Of a stretch of 64,000 nt of DNA, positions 34,134-46,528 are shown piece after piece. Under the pieces are notes generated by a model, which saw only the letters and a list, made by a program, of their open reading frames with translations, was not told where the DNA came from and did not search any database. Source of the DNA: Dactylis glomerata (taxonomy: Eukaryota > Streptophyta > Magnoliopsida > Poales > Poaceae). The stretch lies in contig QXEO01000210.1 of assembly GCA_007115705.1 (NCBI GenBank), forward strand, positions 682,001 through 746,000. The letters are read 5' to 3'. Within the stretch, counting starts at the first letter, position 1. Each line of letters opens with the position of its first letter. The translations under genes were made by a program, and so were the position numbers.

Positions 34134-35247
34134 GCATCCCCAAGCTTAACTCCTGGTCGTCCTCCAGTAGGTAAGTGATAACAAAACAATAATTTTTGAG
34201 GTGACATGCACCATCACAATCTTGATCAAACGATGTAAAGCATTGAGTGCTGAGATCAAAGTACTCTAAACATGGGCATTAAAGACATATCTTCGACAAT
34301 AAAACTTAGCAACCATATTATAACATGAAAAGTAACCCAAACAAAAGATCATGAGTAATAATGCATTGAAAGTCAAGTGTGTGTTTCAACCATAAAGAAA
34401 AACATAGAAAAGTGATTTTTGGCTTGTCCTTCATGGAATAACAAAACATAAATGCATAGGATACCTTCAAGTTTAAGGGGGCGACTAGATACAAATAATT
34501 TAAGAACAAGCAAAACCATAATCATGAATGAGTCAATAATAAGTTTTGGGAATATGCACATTATACTCAAAATGACAACTATGCTCTCTTAGACGGTGCA
34601 TAAAGGTAGAAGGTGGAGACTCAACATAAAAGTAAAAGAAAGGCCCTTCATAGAGGGAAGCAGTGATTGCAAGTTTTATCAACCTCCAAAAATTATGATA
34701 CTTACTAGCTTTGAGCTCTCATTGCTCACATCATAGGCATCTTGAGTGGTTAAGGTCAATGCGAGTACAATTATTAAGCATATGCTTAACAAATCATAAG
34801 TTGAAAATCTCATGTCCCGTGAAGTACGAATACCCAAACCTCATGCTACTCAACTTAGGTCCCAAGCAAGTTCTTGTCATTGTAAGCATACATGTATCAT
34901 TGAGAACGCCAATGGGGTACCTCTTGCCCGATGACATGGAAACAAGCCCACATCAAAATGACAAGACAAATAGACAATGAACATCTCGGCATCTCTTTTA
35001 TTTACCATTAGTATAACTTTTTATTTTGAGATGAGTCATCAAATGTCCACTATGGGCATGCTGTAAATTTTCACCATGAATGATGCATGGCTTAGATTAG
35101 CGGCCCAGGCGTTTCTCTAACACATATACAAACTCCATGAGCTCACAAGTTTCCAACTTATTTCACATCATAGGTATCCATAAACAAAACATCATGATAT
35201 CGACTAAGTGAGAGTAAGTGCAATGTTGAAAGTGTGCCCTATGACAG
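34134..35247 (-). other. A6 3' UTR, first part, no gene
   Basis: Family A 3' UTR including the 51-nt block (34618-34668), whose loop varies (CTATG) while both candidate stems are kept. The last five bases (GACAG) are the F1 target duplication. Confidence 0.7.
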
Positions 35248-36771
35248 TGATACGTCCATTTTGCATCACTATTGTGTATCATAATTTGCTATTATTCATT
35301 GATATATTTCATATTTAGAGATGATACTTATGTTGTTTCCTCTATTTTTACATGTTTAATGATCATTGGAGGATTTGCTACCGGAGTCAGGATTCTGCTG
35401 GAAAAGGACCGTTAAGACACCATATTTCGGAAGATCAGGAAAATTCCAGAAAAATACCAGAAAATTATATTTTACCAAAAGACTCCGGAAGCCAGAAGGA
35501 GAAGGAGAGAGGAGCTAGGGGGCAGCCTCACGCACAGGGGGCGCGGCCTGGCCCCTGGCCACACCGGCCCTGTGTGAGGGCGCCCTAGCCTACTTCTGGT
35601 CTCGCCCCTTCGCGTACTTCATCGTCCCCAAAAAACCTAAGTCAAAGGGGGGCTCAGAGATAGACACAGCCGCCTCTTCGGGGCGGAAAACACCAGAGAG
35701 AGAAAAGCTCTCCGGCAGGCAGAAATCTACCGGGGAAATTCCTTCCCGAAGAGGGGAGATCGTCGCCATCGTCATCACCATCGCACCGGACTTCATCGGG
35801 ATCATTATCATCATCATCTCCATCACCAGCACCTTCATCTCCACCATCACCACACCATCTCGCTGTAACATCTTGAGTTGGATCTTGTTATATTCTTAGG
35901 GGAAACTTTCCCGGTGTTGATTACTCTTGTAGTTGATGCTATTGAGTGGAACCGTTGAATTAAGGTTTATGTTCAGATTGTTACTCACCATTATTTCACC
36001 TCTGATCATGATCCATATGATGTCTTGTGAGTAGTTAGTTTAGTTCTTGAGGACATGGGAGAAGTCAAGATGTTAGTAGTGAATTATTGTTGAGAAATAT
36101 TTAATGGTTTGATATTGTTGTGGTGCTATTTCACTAGTGGTGTCATGTGAACATCGACTACATGATACTTCACCATTTATGGACCAAGTGAGATGCATTG
36201 TGTATTTGGCTACCAATTGTGGGGTTGCTGGAGTGACAGAAACCTAAACCTCCGTTGGGAAACCATTGCACCAGGGAGCATAGGATCTTAGAGTTTAAGG
36301 CTATGGTTAGATTTATCTTAATTACTTTCTTCTATTTGCGGATGCTTGCAAGGGGTATAATCACAAGTGTGTATTTATCCTAGTTAGGGTAGTGCGCTAG
36401 CACAGGTTCACCCCCATAACACTTATCAAACCAATAAAGACTACTTAGCGGTATGAAGCGAAAGCTCTTGACAGAAACTCCCGTGTGCCCTCGAGAACGT
36501 TTGGTTATTATAAGTTACACAACCGGCTTGTCCTTTGCTGAAGAAAGGATTGGGCCACTTGCTGCAATTATTACTACTGTATTTTATTTACTCGCACTTT
36601 ATTTATTTGCATTACCAAATACCCCTGAAAACTCGTTTGCTAGTATTTACAGTGAATCCTTGATCAAAACCACTAGTCAACACCTTTTGCTCCTCATTGG
36701 GTTCGACACTCTTATTTATCGAAAGTACTACGATACACCCCCTATACTTGTAGGTCATCAAGACTATTTTC

Positions 36772-36789
36772 TGGCGCCATTGTCAGGGA
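36772..36789 (+). other. F1 primer-binding site (tRNA-Asp-like)
   Basis: TGGCGCCATTGTCAGGGA differs from the perfect complement by three transitions and lies 11 nt after the LTR. Confidence 0.85.
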
Positions 36790-36880
36790 GTGAAGCGCTA
36801 TTGAAGAGTGGAATTGGTAAAGGTAACCGTCACTATCAGTATTGTTTTTATTTTTGTCTTTATTTTTATTTTACTCTGCT

Positions 36881-39800
36881 ATGGAGAATTCTCCATTTGA
36901 TTTCCTATTTGGGAACACTTCTACCACTGCTGCACATGTGGATGAACCACCACCACCACCACCTGCTGAAGTTGATCCTTTTAAAATACCTATGAAAATT
37001 GTTGGGCGTGTTATGGATAACAGCTATTCAGGAGATGGAACTGTCCATCCGGGTGATCACTTACTATTTATACATGAATTATGCGAGTTGTTCAGGTGTG
37101 CAGGTATTTCACCAAGCCAGGTCAAGAAGAAGCTATTCTCTTTATCATTGAAAGGCAGAGCTGAGGAGTGGTATCGACTGCTCCAAGATGGTCCATCTAT
37201 TACATTGGAGGAAATTGTACCTCTCTTTTATTCCAAGTTTTATCCTCCAAGTGAAATCCATAATGATCATAATCGGATATATAATTTTTGGCCTCATGAT
37301 GGAGAAAGTATTGCCCAAGCATGGGGGAGATTGAAGTTACTAATGCTCAAATGCCCCATTCATGAGCTCCCCAATAATATTGTTATTGATAATCTTTATG
37401 CGCGGCTTACTCTTCCTGATAAGGATTATTTGGATGCTTCTTTCTTTGGATCATTTACTCATATGAAATAAGATGCTAAGTGGAAACTTATTGACCATAT
37501 ACAAGAGAATGCTGAAGGATGGGAAAACGACAAAGGTAAGAAGTCAGGTATAAACTATGATTATGAATGCATTAAAGCTTTTATGGGAACCGATGACTTT
37601 CATAGTGTTAGCACTGCTTATGGTCTTGATTCTCAAATACTTGCTAATTGTCTTAAGGCCTTTGCCTCTTATCTTGATGTTCCAAAGAAAGATTGGAACA
37701 TATATCATGCGCCTTATAAAGATTCTATTAGTCATATACCTGCTGCAGCTACTGAAGTTTGTACTGTTGATAGCATTGTGCCTGAACCTTATTTTGAGAA
37801 GACACCTTTCCCTACTAAGGTAAAGAAGTATTCTACTTTGGTAAGTGTGTCTAATAAAAGTACTAAGAAAGCTGCATAACCTGATGAGCAAATTACTATT
37901 AAGTCTCCTGTAGCTATATTGAAGGATCTTGTTACTAAAGATGTAGGGGATGAATATATTCTTTTTTGTGAAGATGCTTCTAACATTATCTCTCATCCTA
38001 AAAGGCATAGGAAAACAAGTGTTCCTGTTATTTCTGTCAGGATTGGAGATCATTGCTATTATGGTTTATGTGATATTGGTGCTAGTGCAAGTGCTATTCC
38101 TTTAGAGCTTTACAAAGAAATTATGCATGAGATTGGCACTTGTGAACTTGAAGATATTGATGTGGTTGTTCAGCTTGCTAACAGAGAGACTGTTTGGCCT
38201 CTTGGTATTGTTCGAGATGTGGAAGTTCTTTGCGGTAAGACTAAATACCCTACTGATTTTCTAGTACTTGGTAAGGAGGCAAGTAAAACTTGTCCTATTA
38301 TTTTTGGTAGACCCTTTTTGAACACTTGTGGCGCCGTGATAGATTGTAAGAAGGAGAATTTTTTTACTAAGTTTAATGGAGAGTCTTATGAGTTCAATTT
38401 TTCCAAGTTTGCTAAGACTTCTTATGAAAATGACATGCCTAATGAAAATTTTCGAGTTGAATAGCTTGCTTCTATTGCTCTTGCTCCTAATAATGCTTTG
38501 CAGCAATTCATGGAGGATCACGAAAGTGATGTTTTTAGTAAGGAAAGAGAAGAGATTGACGACATTTTCCTTCGTCAACAACCGCTAATTAAGCACAATT
38601 TACCTGTGGAGGATCTTGGTACCACTTTGCCACCTAAGGAAGATCCTGTGTTTGAATTAAAGCCTTTGCCTGATAATCTTAAATATGCTTATATAGATGA
38701 TAAGAAAATATATCCTGTTATTATTAGCTCTAAACTTTTAGGAAAGGAAGAAGAAAGATTATTGGAGATATTGAGGAAACACCGAGGAGCTATGGGATAT
38801 ACTCTTGATGATTTAAAAGGAATTTGCCCCACTTTATGTCAGCATGCCATTAATATGTAGAAAGACGCGAAGCCAATTGTGGAGCATCAACGCCGCTTAA
38901 TTCCCAAGATGAAGGATGTGGTAAGAAATGAGGTATTAAAGCTCCTTGATGCTGATATTATTTATCCTATTGCTGATAGTAGATGGGTTAGTGCTGTTCA
39001 TTGTGTTCCTAAGAAAGGAGGTATGACTGTTGTGCCTAATGAGAATAATGAGCTTATTCCTCAAAGGGTAGTAGTTGGTTATAGGATGTGCATTGATTAT
39101 AGGAAGGTAAACAAAGTTACTAAGAAAGATCATTATCCTTTACCATTTATAGATCAGATGTTAGAAAGGTTATCAAAGAAAACTCATTTTTGTTTCCTTA
39201 ATGGTTATTCTGGTTTTTCTCAAATTGCTGTTAAAAAGGAAGATCAAGAGAAAACCACTTTTACTTGTCCTTATGGAACTTATGCTTATAGACGTATGCC
39301 GTTTGGTTTATGCACTGCTCCTGCTACTTTTCAAAGATGCACGTCTGCTATTTTTCATGGCTTTTGTGAAGAAATTGTGGAGGTTTTCATGGACGATTTT
39401 TTCGTCTATGGAACTTCTTTTGATAATTGTTTGCACAACCTTGATAAAGTTTTGCAGAGATGCGAAGAAACTAACCTTGTTCTTAATTGGGAGAAATGCA
39501 CTTTATGGTAAATGAAGGAATTTTCCTTGGACATAAAATTTTTGAAAGAGGTATTGAAGTTGACAGAGCAAAAGTGGAGGCAATTGAGAAAATGCCCTGT
39601 CCCAGAGATGTTAAAGGTATTCATAGTGTTCTTGGTCATGCTGGTTTCTATAGGAGGTTTATTAAAGATTTCTCTAAGATTTCAAAGCCTCTTATTAATC
39701 TTCTTCAAAAAGATGTACCATTCGTCTTTGATGATGATTGTAAGGAAGCTTTTAAAACTCTTAAGAAGGCTTTAACTACTGCTCCTATTGTTCAGCCACC

Positions 39801-41154
39801 TGATTGGAACTTACCTTTCGAAATTATGTGTGATGCTAGTGATTTTGCTATTGGTGCTGTTCTTGGACAGCACGTAGATAATAAGTTGAATGTTATTCAT
39901 TATGCTAGTAAGACTCTTGATGCTGCTCAGAAGAATTATACTACCACTGAGAAAGAGTTTCTTGCTGTTGTTTTTGCATGTGATAAGTTTAGATCTTATA
40001 TTGTTGATTCTAAAGTTACTATTCATACTGATCATGCTGCTATTAGATATCTTATGACTAAGAAGGATGCTAAGCCTAGGCTTATTAGATGGGTGTTGCT
40101 TTTACAAGAATTTGATTTGTATATCGTAGATAGGAAAGGTGTTGAAAATCCTGTGGCTGACAACTTGTCTAGATTGGAAAACATTTCTTTTGATCCTATT
40201 CCTGTTAATGATAGTTTTCCAAATGAACAGTTAGCTGCTGTAAATGTAACTTCACGAGACCTTCCTTGGTATGCTGATTATGCTAACTTTATTGTTTCCA
40301 AGTATTTGCCTCCAACTTTTACAGCTCAGCAAAGAAGAAAATTCTTCTATGATTTGAGGCATTACTTTTGGGATGACCCACACTTATATAAAGAAGGAGT
40401 TGATGGTATTATGCGAAGATGTGTACCAGAATATGAGCAATAAGAAATATTGAGGAAGTGCCATGGTAGCGCTTATGGAGGACATCATGCTGGAGATAGA
40501 ACCGCACAGAAGGTTCTACAATCAGGTTTTTATTGGCCAACCCTCTTTAAAGATGCTAGAAGGTATGTTTTATCTTGTGATGAATGCCAAAGAGTTGGTA
40601 ATATTTCTAGACGCAATGAAATGCCTATGAATTACACTCTTGTTATTGAACCATTTGATTGTTGGGGATTTGACTTCATGGGTCCTTTTCCTCCTTCGAA
40701 AGGCTATACCCACATACTTGTTGTTGTTGATTATGTTACTAAATGGGTAGAAGCTATACCTACAAAGAGTGCCGATGGTGAGACCTCGTTAAAAATGCTT
40801 AAAGATGTTATTTTTCCTAGGATATCTTATGACTGATGGAGGTTCTCATTTTATTCATGATAGTTTTAGAAAAACTCTTGCTAAATATGATGTTAATCAT
40901 AGAATTGCTTCTGCTTATCATCCCCAAACTAGTGGGCAGGTAGAGCTTTCAAATAGAGAGATCAAGTCTATTTTGCAGAAGACTGTCAATAGATCTAGTA
41001 AAAACTGGGCTAGTAAGTTAAACGACGCTTTATGGGCTTATAGAACTGCTTATAAGAACCCCATGGGCATGTCTCCTTATAAGATGGTTTACGGAAAAAC
41101 GTGTCACTTGCCTTTAGAATTAGAACACAAAGCTTTTTGGGCAGTGAGAGAGCT
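36881..41154 (+). pseudogene. F1 gag-pol polyprotein up to the A4 insertion
   Basis: It starts at ATG 36881 (MENSPFDFLFGN). Domain order is gag (about 37000-37470), protease-like (LCDIGASASAIP near 38070; IIFGRPFL near 38300), reverse transcriptase (38870-39510), RNase H (about 39720-40180) and integrase zinc finger and core (40450 onward; HH and CDEC, then D in GFDFMGPF and D in LMTDGGSHF). Lesions are stops at 37469, 37877, 38462, 38858 and 40441, a 1-nt loss near 39500 and a net 14-nt deletion near 40819. The first RT catalytic aspartate is changed (FLNGYSGF against FLDGYSGF in F3), while the FMDD box is kept. It cannot make active enzyme. Confidence 0.9.
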
Positions 41155-42816
41155 TGATGGCGCGGTGATGATAGTATGAAAGATGTGTAGTAAATGACCG
41201 GCCTGTTAGAAAACCCCAAGAGAAGGTTTTGATGAATATAGCAGCAAGTTTTCCCTCAGTTAAGAAACCAAGGTATGTCGATCAGGAGAAGAGTAGACAA
41301 TACGACTGAAGGTGATGCTTGCAAGCTTCGCGATAGCTCCGAACAATTTATAGGGTGCCTCATCCAAGCTTTGCTTTGCGAGCAACAACATGGAACCTGC
41401 ACACACACAACCAAGTACTTTGTTCCCAACTTGCGATGAGGTTGTCAATCTCACCGGTTTGCTTGAAACAAAGGGTATGAGCGTATCGAGTGGAAAGTGA
41501 TAATAGTATGCGAGTAAAGTAAACAGTGTGAGTAAAGTAAACAGGTGATAGCAATATGATGGAAATAGGACCGGGGTCCACAGTTCACTAGTGGTGTCTC
41601 TCCATAAGATAAATAACACATGCTGGGTAAACAAATTATAGTTGGGCAATTGATAGAATAAAGATAAACATGATATGTCAAGATGATCACTATGCGATTT
41701 ACTCTGGGCATTACAACAAAATACATAGACCGCCATCCAACTGCATCTATGACTAATAATCCACTCGCGGGGATATCATCCGAACACCCCATGAGTATTA
41801 AGTTGCGAACAACAGATAAATGCATTAAGTAAAGTGTGTAATGTAAACAAAGCATATGCCCTCGAGCATATGAATGTTGTTTTCTCCTTAGTAGCAACAG
41901 CACATCTACAACCTTAGAGGTTTTTGTCACTCCCCCAGATTAAATAGAGGCATGAACCCACTATCGAGCATAAATACCCCCTCTTGGAGTCACTAGCAAC
42001 TACTCGGCCAAGATAGCTACTAACAACGGAGAGCATGCAAGATCATAAACAACATAGAGATAACATAAGATATATTTTAGTATAGCAACTCAATCATAAC
42101 ACTAATATTCATCGGATCCCAACAAACCAAACATGTAGAATTACATAACGGTGATCTCAATCATGTAGGGTAGCTCATGAGATCTAAACATGAAGCACAT
42201 GGTGGAGGAGACAACCATCTAGCTACTGCTATGGACCCATAGTCCAAGGTAGACTACTCACTCATCGCTCCAGAGGCAAGCATGGCGATGAAGAAGACCT
42301 CCGGTGGCAATTCCCCTCTCCGGCAGGGTGCCGGGAAGAGCTTCTGGACCCTCCCGATCTTCGGGTCGATGGCGGTGGCGGATCGCGATGTGTTCTGGAA
42401 AATTGATCGGGTACTTAGGTTTTTTCCGTCGGGGGGTCTTTATAGGCGAAGGGGCATCGTCAGAGGTGGACCGAGGCGACCTCACACATAGGGGGCGCGG
42501 CCAGGGGCTGGGCCGCGCCACCCTGGTGTGTGGGGCCCTCGTGGCCCCCCTCTGACTCCTCTTTGGATCTCTGGAAGCTTCCGGGGAAAATAAGACTTCA
42601 GGAACTTGTTTCGTCCAATTCTGAGAATATTTCCTGTGTAGCTTTTCTGAAACACAAAAATAGTAGAAAACATGGAACTGGCACTGTGGCGACTTGTTAA
42701 TAGGTTAGTTCCGGAAAATGCATAAAAGTGCCACGAAGTGTAACAAAACAGTAGGCAAATGGTGTAAAAACAAGCATGGAGCATCAAAAATTATAGATAC
42801 TGTTGGAGACATATCA
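41155..42816 (-). repeat. A4 3' LTR
   Basis: A complete family A LTR. The minus-strand start at 42816 reads TGATATGTCTCC. The dyad lies at about 42480-42535. Confidence 0.9.
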
Positions 42817-42836
42817 AGCATCCCCAAGCTTAACTC

Positions 42837-45746
42837 CTGCTCGTCCTCGAGTAGGTAAGTGATAACAAAAGAATAATTTTTGAGGTGACATGCACCTACA
42901 CAATCTTGATCATATATGTAAGCATTTGTGAGCTGGGATCACAGTAACTTAAAACATGGGCATGAAAGATATAATCTTGACAATAGAAACTTAGCAACCA
43001 TGTTATAAAATGAAAATGAACACAAACAAAAGATCATGAAAATGAAACAATGAAAGTCAAACGTGTGTTCAAATCATAAGGGAAAACATACAAATGGTTT
43101 TCAGCTTGTCCTTCATGGAGAGCAAAATATAAATGCATAGGACACCTTCAAGTTTAAGAGGGCGACTAGATACAAATATTTTAAGAACAAGTGAAACCAA
43201 AAATATGAATCAATCAATGAAAACTTTGGGACAATGCACATTATACTAAGAATGGTAACTATGCTCTCTTAATGGTGCATAAATATAGAAGGTGGTGACT
43301 CAACATGAAAGTAAAAGAAAGGCCCTTCGCAGAGGGAAGCAGTGATTGCGAGTTTTATAACCTTCAAAAATTATGTTACTTACCGGCTTTGAGCTCTCAT
43401 TGCCCCCATCATAAGCATCTTGAATGGTTAAAGTTAATGCGAGAACAATTATGATGCATATGCTTGACAAATCATAAGTCAAAAACCTCGTGTCCCGTGA
43501 ATACGAGTACCCAAACCTCAAGCTACTTTACTTAGAGTCACAAGCAAGGCTCTTGTCATTGTAAGTATATATGTATCATTGAGAACCACCAACGGGGTAC
43601 CCCCATGCCCGATGACATGGAACAAGCCCACATCAAAATGACAGGACAAGCAGACAATGAACACCTCGACATCTCTTTTATTTGCCATTTGTTTAGCTTT
43701 TTATTTTGAGATGCGTCGTCGAATGTCCACTATGGGTATGCTGCAAATTTCCACCATGAATTATGCATGGCTTAGATTGGCAGCCCAGGCGTTTCCCTAA
43801 CACATATACAAACTCCATGATCCCCGCAAGATTCCCAATTCATTTCACACCGTGGGCATCCATAAACAAAAGATCACGATATCAACTCAAATAAGAAGTG
43901 CAATGTTGAAAGCTTGCCCCATGACAGCATGGTTGGGCTAGTATCCAACTTACAACTTGCAAGCATAACAACTCAACATAAGAGACCACAATGTCAAATT
44001 TTTAAGAACAAGAAAAAGTAAAGTGTGCCTTCCGGTTCGTGAGAGCTTTACTGACCAATTTTCGCATAACACTGGTAAGAGTTTAATTTAAAGAGTAGAT
44101 AAAAGCAAGTCAAATTTACTTGGAATAGCAAATTGCTAATAGGTATGTATGGTGGACACTTTGGGAAACTTTGGTTTTTAGGAGTTGGATGCACGAGTAG
44201 AGCTCATACTCAGTACAAGGCGAGGGCTAGCAAAAGACTGGGAGCGACCAACTAAGAGAGCAATAATGGCCATAATCATGCAAAGCGACAAAGCGACATT
44301 GAAAGAAGCATAAGATGGCATCAAAAGTCAAAAACTAAATGATCATAGAGGCTATTGGCGACTTTGTATGAGTCTAACATGTGTGAGCATGCGCCAAGTC
44401 AACCCAAATAAAGCATCAAGGAGAAAACCAAAATAATGCTTCCAAACGATTAAAACAACGCATGATTTTTTCAAAGGCTCATTAAGCAATCTAAGTTATT
44501 TGAGACAAGTCATGCTACAGCAAAACCACTAAGCATACTATCAAAAAGATATCAAGCATGACATGAAAAAGCCTAAGCCGTAGTCTACATAAGCTCCTTC
44601 TTGTACCACTTTTTTGCATAAAGCTTTTTCTCTTTTCCAACACCATTTGAAAATTTTAAGACACCTCTTTTGATGAAAACCAATAAAGATCAGAGGAAAA
44701 AATAAACCTTGATGAAAATATATGACAAGGTCTGAATGCAAATCAAGGTGAAAACTGAAAACCAAAAGCAGTAGCAGAAAAAGAAGAACACTTGGTTTTT
44801 GATAAGAATGAAAACTAGAGCGTTCTTGGCAAATGAAAAGCACGGCAACTTATCCAAAGGAAATTTGTTGGGGTCCAACCATTTATTGCAGCAAACAAAC
44901 TAAACTAATAAAGAAAACTAAAACAATTGACGCTCCAAGAAAAACACATAGTGGATGAAGCAATAAAAATATAGTGTTTTGAAAGGTGACCTGATTTTTG
45001 CCGATGAAGAAGGGGTGCCTCAGGGGCATCCCCAAGCTTTGACGCTTGTACTTCTTGGATATTTCTTGGGTGATGCATGGGCATCCCCAAGCTTGAGCTT
45101 TCGTCCATTCTTCAACTCATCTCATCATTCTCCAATCCCTACACTTGAAAACTTCATACAAAACTAAACACAAATCTATTAGCAACATTAGTGTAAGCAT
45201 ATCATATAATCAACCTCTTTTTGCTTCAGGTTTCAACCCAAAACCACCACATATAAAGTATATACTACTGTAGCAACTTCCCCAAAAGTTCTGTGATCAA
45301 AAGAACTTTAAAAGAAAGCGATAAAGCGGCAAACACAAATATTGGCAGAAATCTATTAAAACAGAACAGCTGACAAAGGTCGAATTTTTTAGGGGTTTTC
45401 TGTTGCACAAATCAAAAAGTGTTCAACTAATGAAAGTTTGGATATAACCTGGGGCATATGCACAAGAAATCGCAGGTCCAAAAGATATACATATAATTTT
45501 CACGAAGTTTTACGGTGCAGCACTGAAAACAGTTTCAGGACAGCAACATCCCCAAATCTTTACCTCACTCAAATTAGAGGCTTCTCTTGGCACAACAATG
45601 AAATAAAAGGGATAAGGAGAGGTCATTACAGTAGTAATGACTTCCAAGACTCAAATAAAAGAAAAAATACTGAAAAGAAAACATTGGGTTATCTCCCAAG
45701 AGTGCTTTTCTTTAACGCCTTTGAGCTAGGCGCAGAAAATTGCGAA
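42837..45746 (-). other. A4 3' UTR, no gene
   Basis: Aligns with A1 12528-15441 throughout. It includes the 51-nt block at 43297-43347 and the internal polypurine-like repeats near 45020-45095. Confidence 0.75.
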
Positions 45747-46340
45747 TCAAGTAATAATGAAAGAGGCATCAGGATCCACTATAGGAGTCTTTTCAACAAT
45801 GAAGGAAATTGTGTCCAAATGAATTTTTGAAGATCCTTTATGATCACTTTTTGGTACACTACTTTCATCAAAAAAGTTTTCGGGAAAAATCCAACTAAAA
45901 TTTTTATCACAAGCATCGTGAATTCCTACAAGTTTATAAGGTATTGGCACTCTAAAATCTTCATTGGGTGTGCCAACAACCGCTACGGGTGAGCCAAGCT
46001 TATTAAATTTCTTAAAAACTTTTCTAGCCTCATTGGCAACATCTTTAAATTCTATGCACAAAGTTTCCAAGATGAAAGCTTTCTTTTCGGGATCCTCAAT
46101 TTCATGAAGCTTAAGGAACAAGTATTGCATAAAAGGATTAAGGCTAGCAAACCTAGCTTCTAACATGTGAACTAAATAAGCAGAAGAAACTTCATAACTA
46201 GGCACAAGCTCAACCAAAGACTTTTCCTCAACTTCCTTATGCATACTAATGTGATTAAAGAACTCCTCAATGTTATGTTTCCCAATAATTGAACCACTAC
46301 CTACTGAGAGGTCCTCCAAAATGTACTTAGGGAACAACAT
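45747..46340 (-). CDS. A4 197-residue ORF of unknown function replacing gag
   Basis: An intact minus-strand ORF starts at ATG 46340 (MLFPKYILEDLSVGSGS), about 160 nt after the primer site, and stops at the conserved 3' UTR boundary (DASFIIT). It is the only ORF in a complete element. I see no gag domain, zinc knuckle, protease or transmembrane segment. The middle (about residues 60-110) looks helical and charged (LHEIEDPEKKAFILETLCIEFKDVANEARKVFKKF). An aromatic stretch (NFSWIFPENFF) follows near residue 148. The frame has no stop although neighbouring elements are riddled with them. It may be a diverged structural protein or a captured host sequence; I do not recognise it. Confidence 0.65.
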   Translation of the reverse strand: MLFPKYILEDLSVGSGSIIGKHNIEEFFNHISMHKEVEEKSLVELVPSYEVSSAYLVHMLEARFASLNPFMQYLFLKLHEIEDPEKKAFILETLCIEFKDVANEARKVFKKFNKLGSPVAVVGTPNEDFRVPIPYKLVGIHDACDKNFSWIFPENFFDESSVPKSDHKGSSKIHLDTISFIVEKTPIVDPDASFIIT

Positions 46341-46500
46341 AATGAACTAAAAGCAAGTAGATAAAAGCAACTATAAAGTAAACTAATTTTTTTGTTTTTT
46401 ATATAAAACGATGCAAGTAAAAATTAAGTAAAGCAAAACAATAAAACAAAGTAAAGGATGTGCGTGCAAAAAACTCCCCTTGCAGAGGTCTTCCACTTCT

Positions 46501-46518
46501 TCCCCAGCAACAGCGCCA
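46501..46518 (-). other. A4 primer-binding site (tRNA-Asp-like)
   Basis: On the minus strand it reads TGGCGCTGTTGCTGGGGA, two changes from the perfect tRNA-Asp complement, 10 nt inside the 5' LTR. Confidence 0.85.
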
Positions 46519-46528
46519 GAAAACTTGT

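Noticed and set aside
36953..36964. ACC/CCA and ATC microsatellite-like runs (also 51541-51610, 54720-54780)
   Set aside because: Short simple repeats within gag or LTRs; length variation noted, no further meaning.
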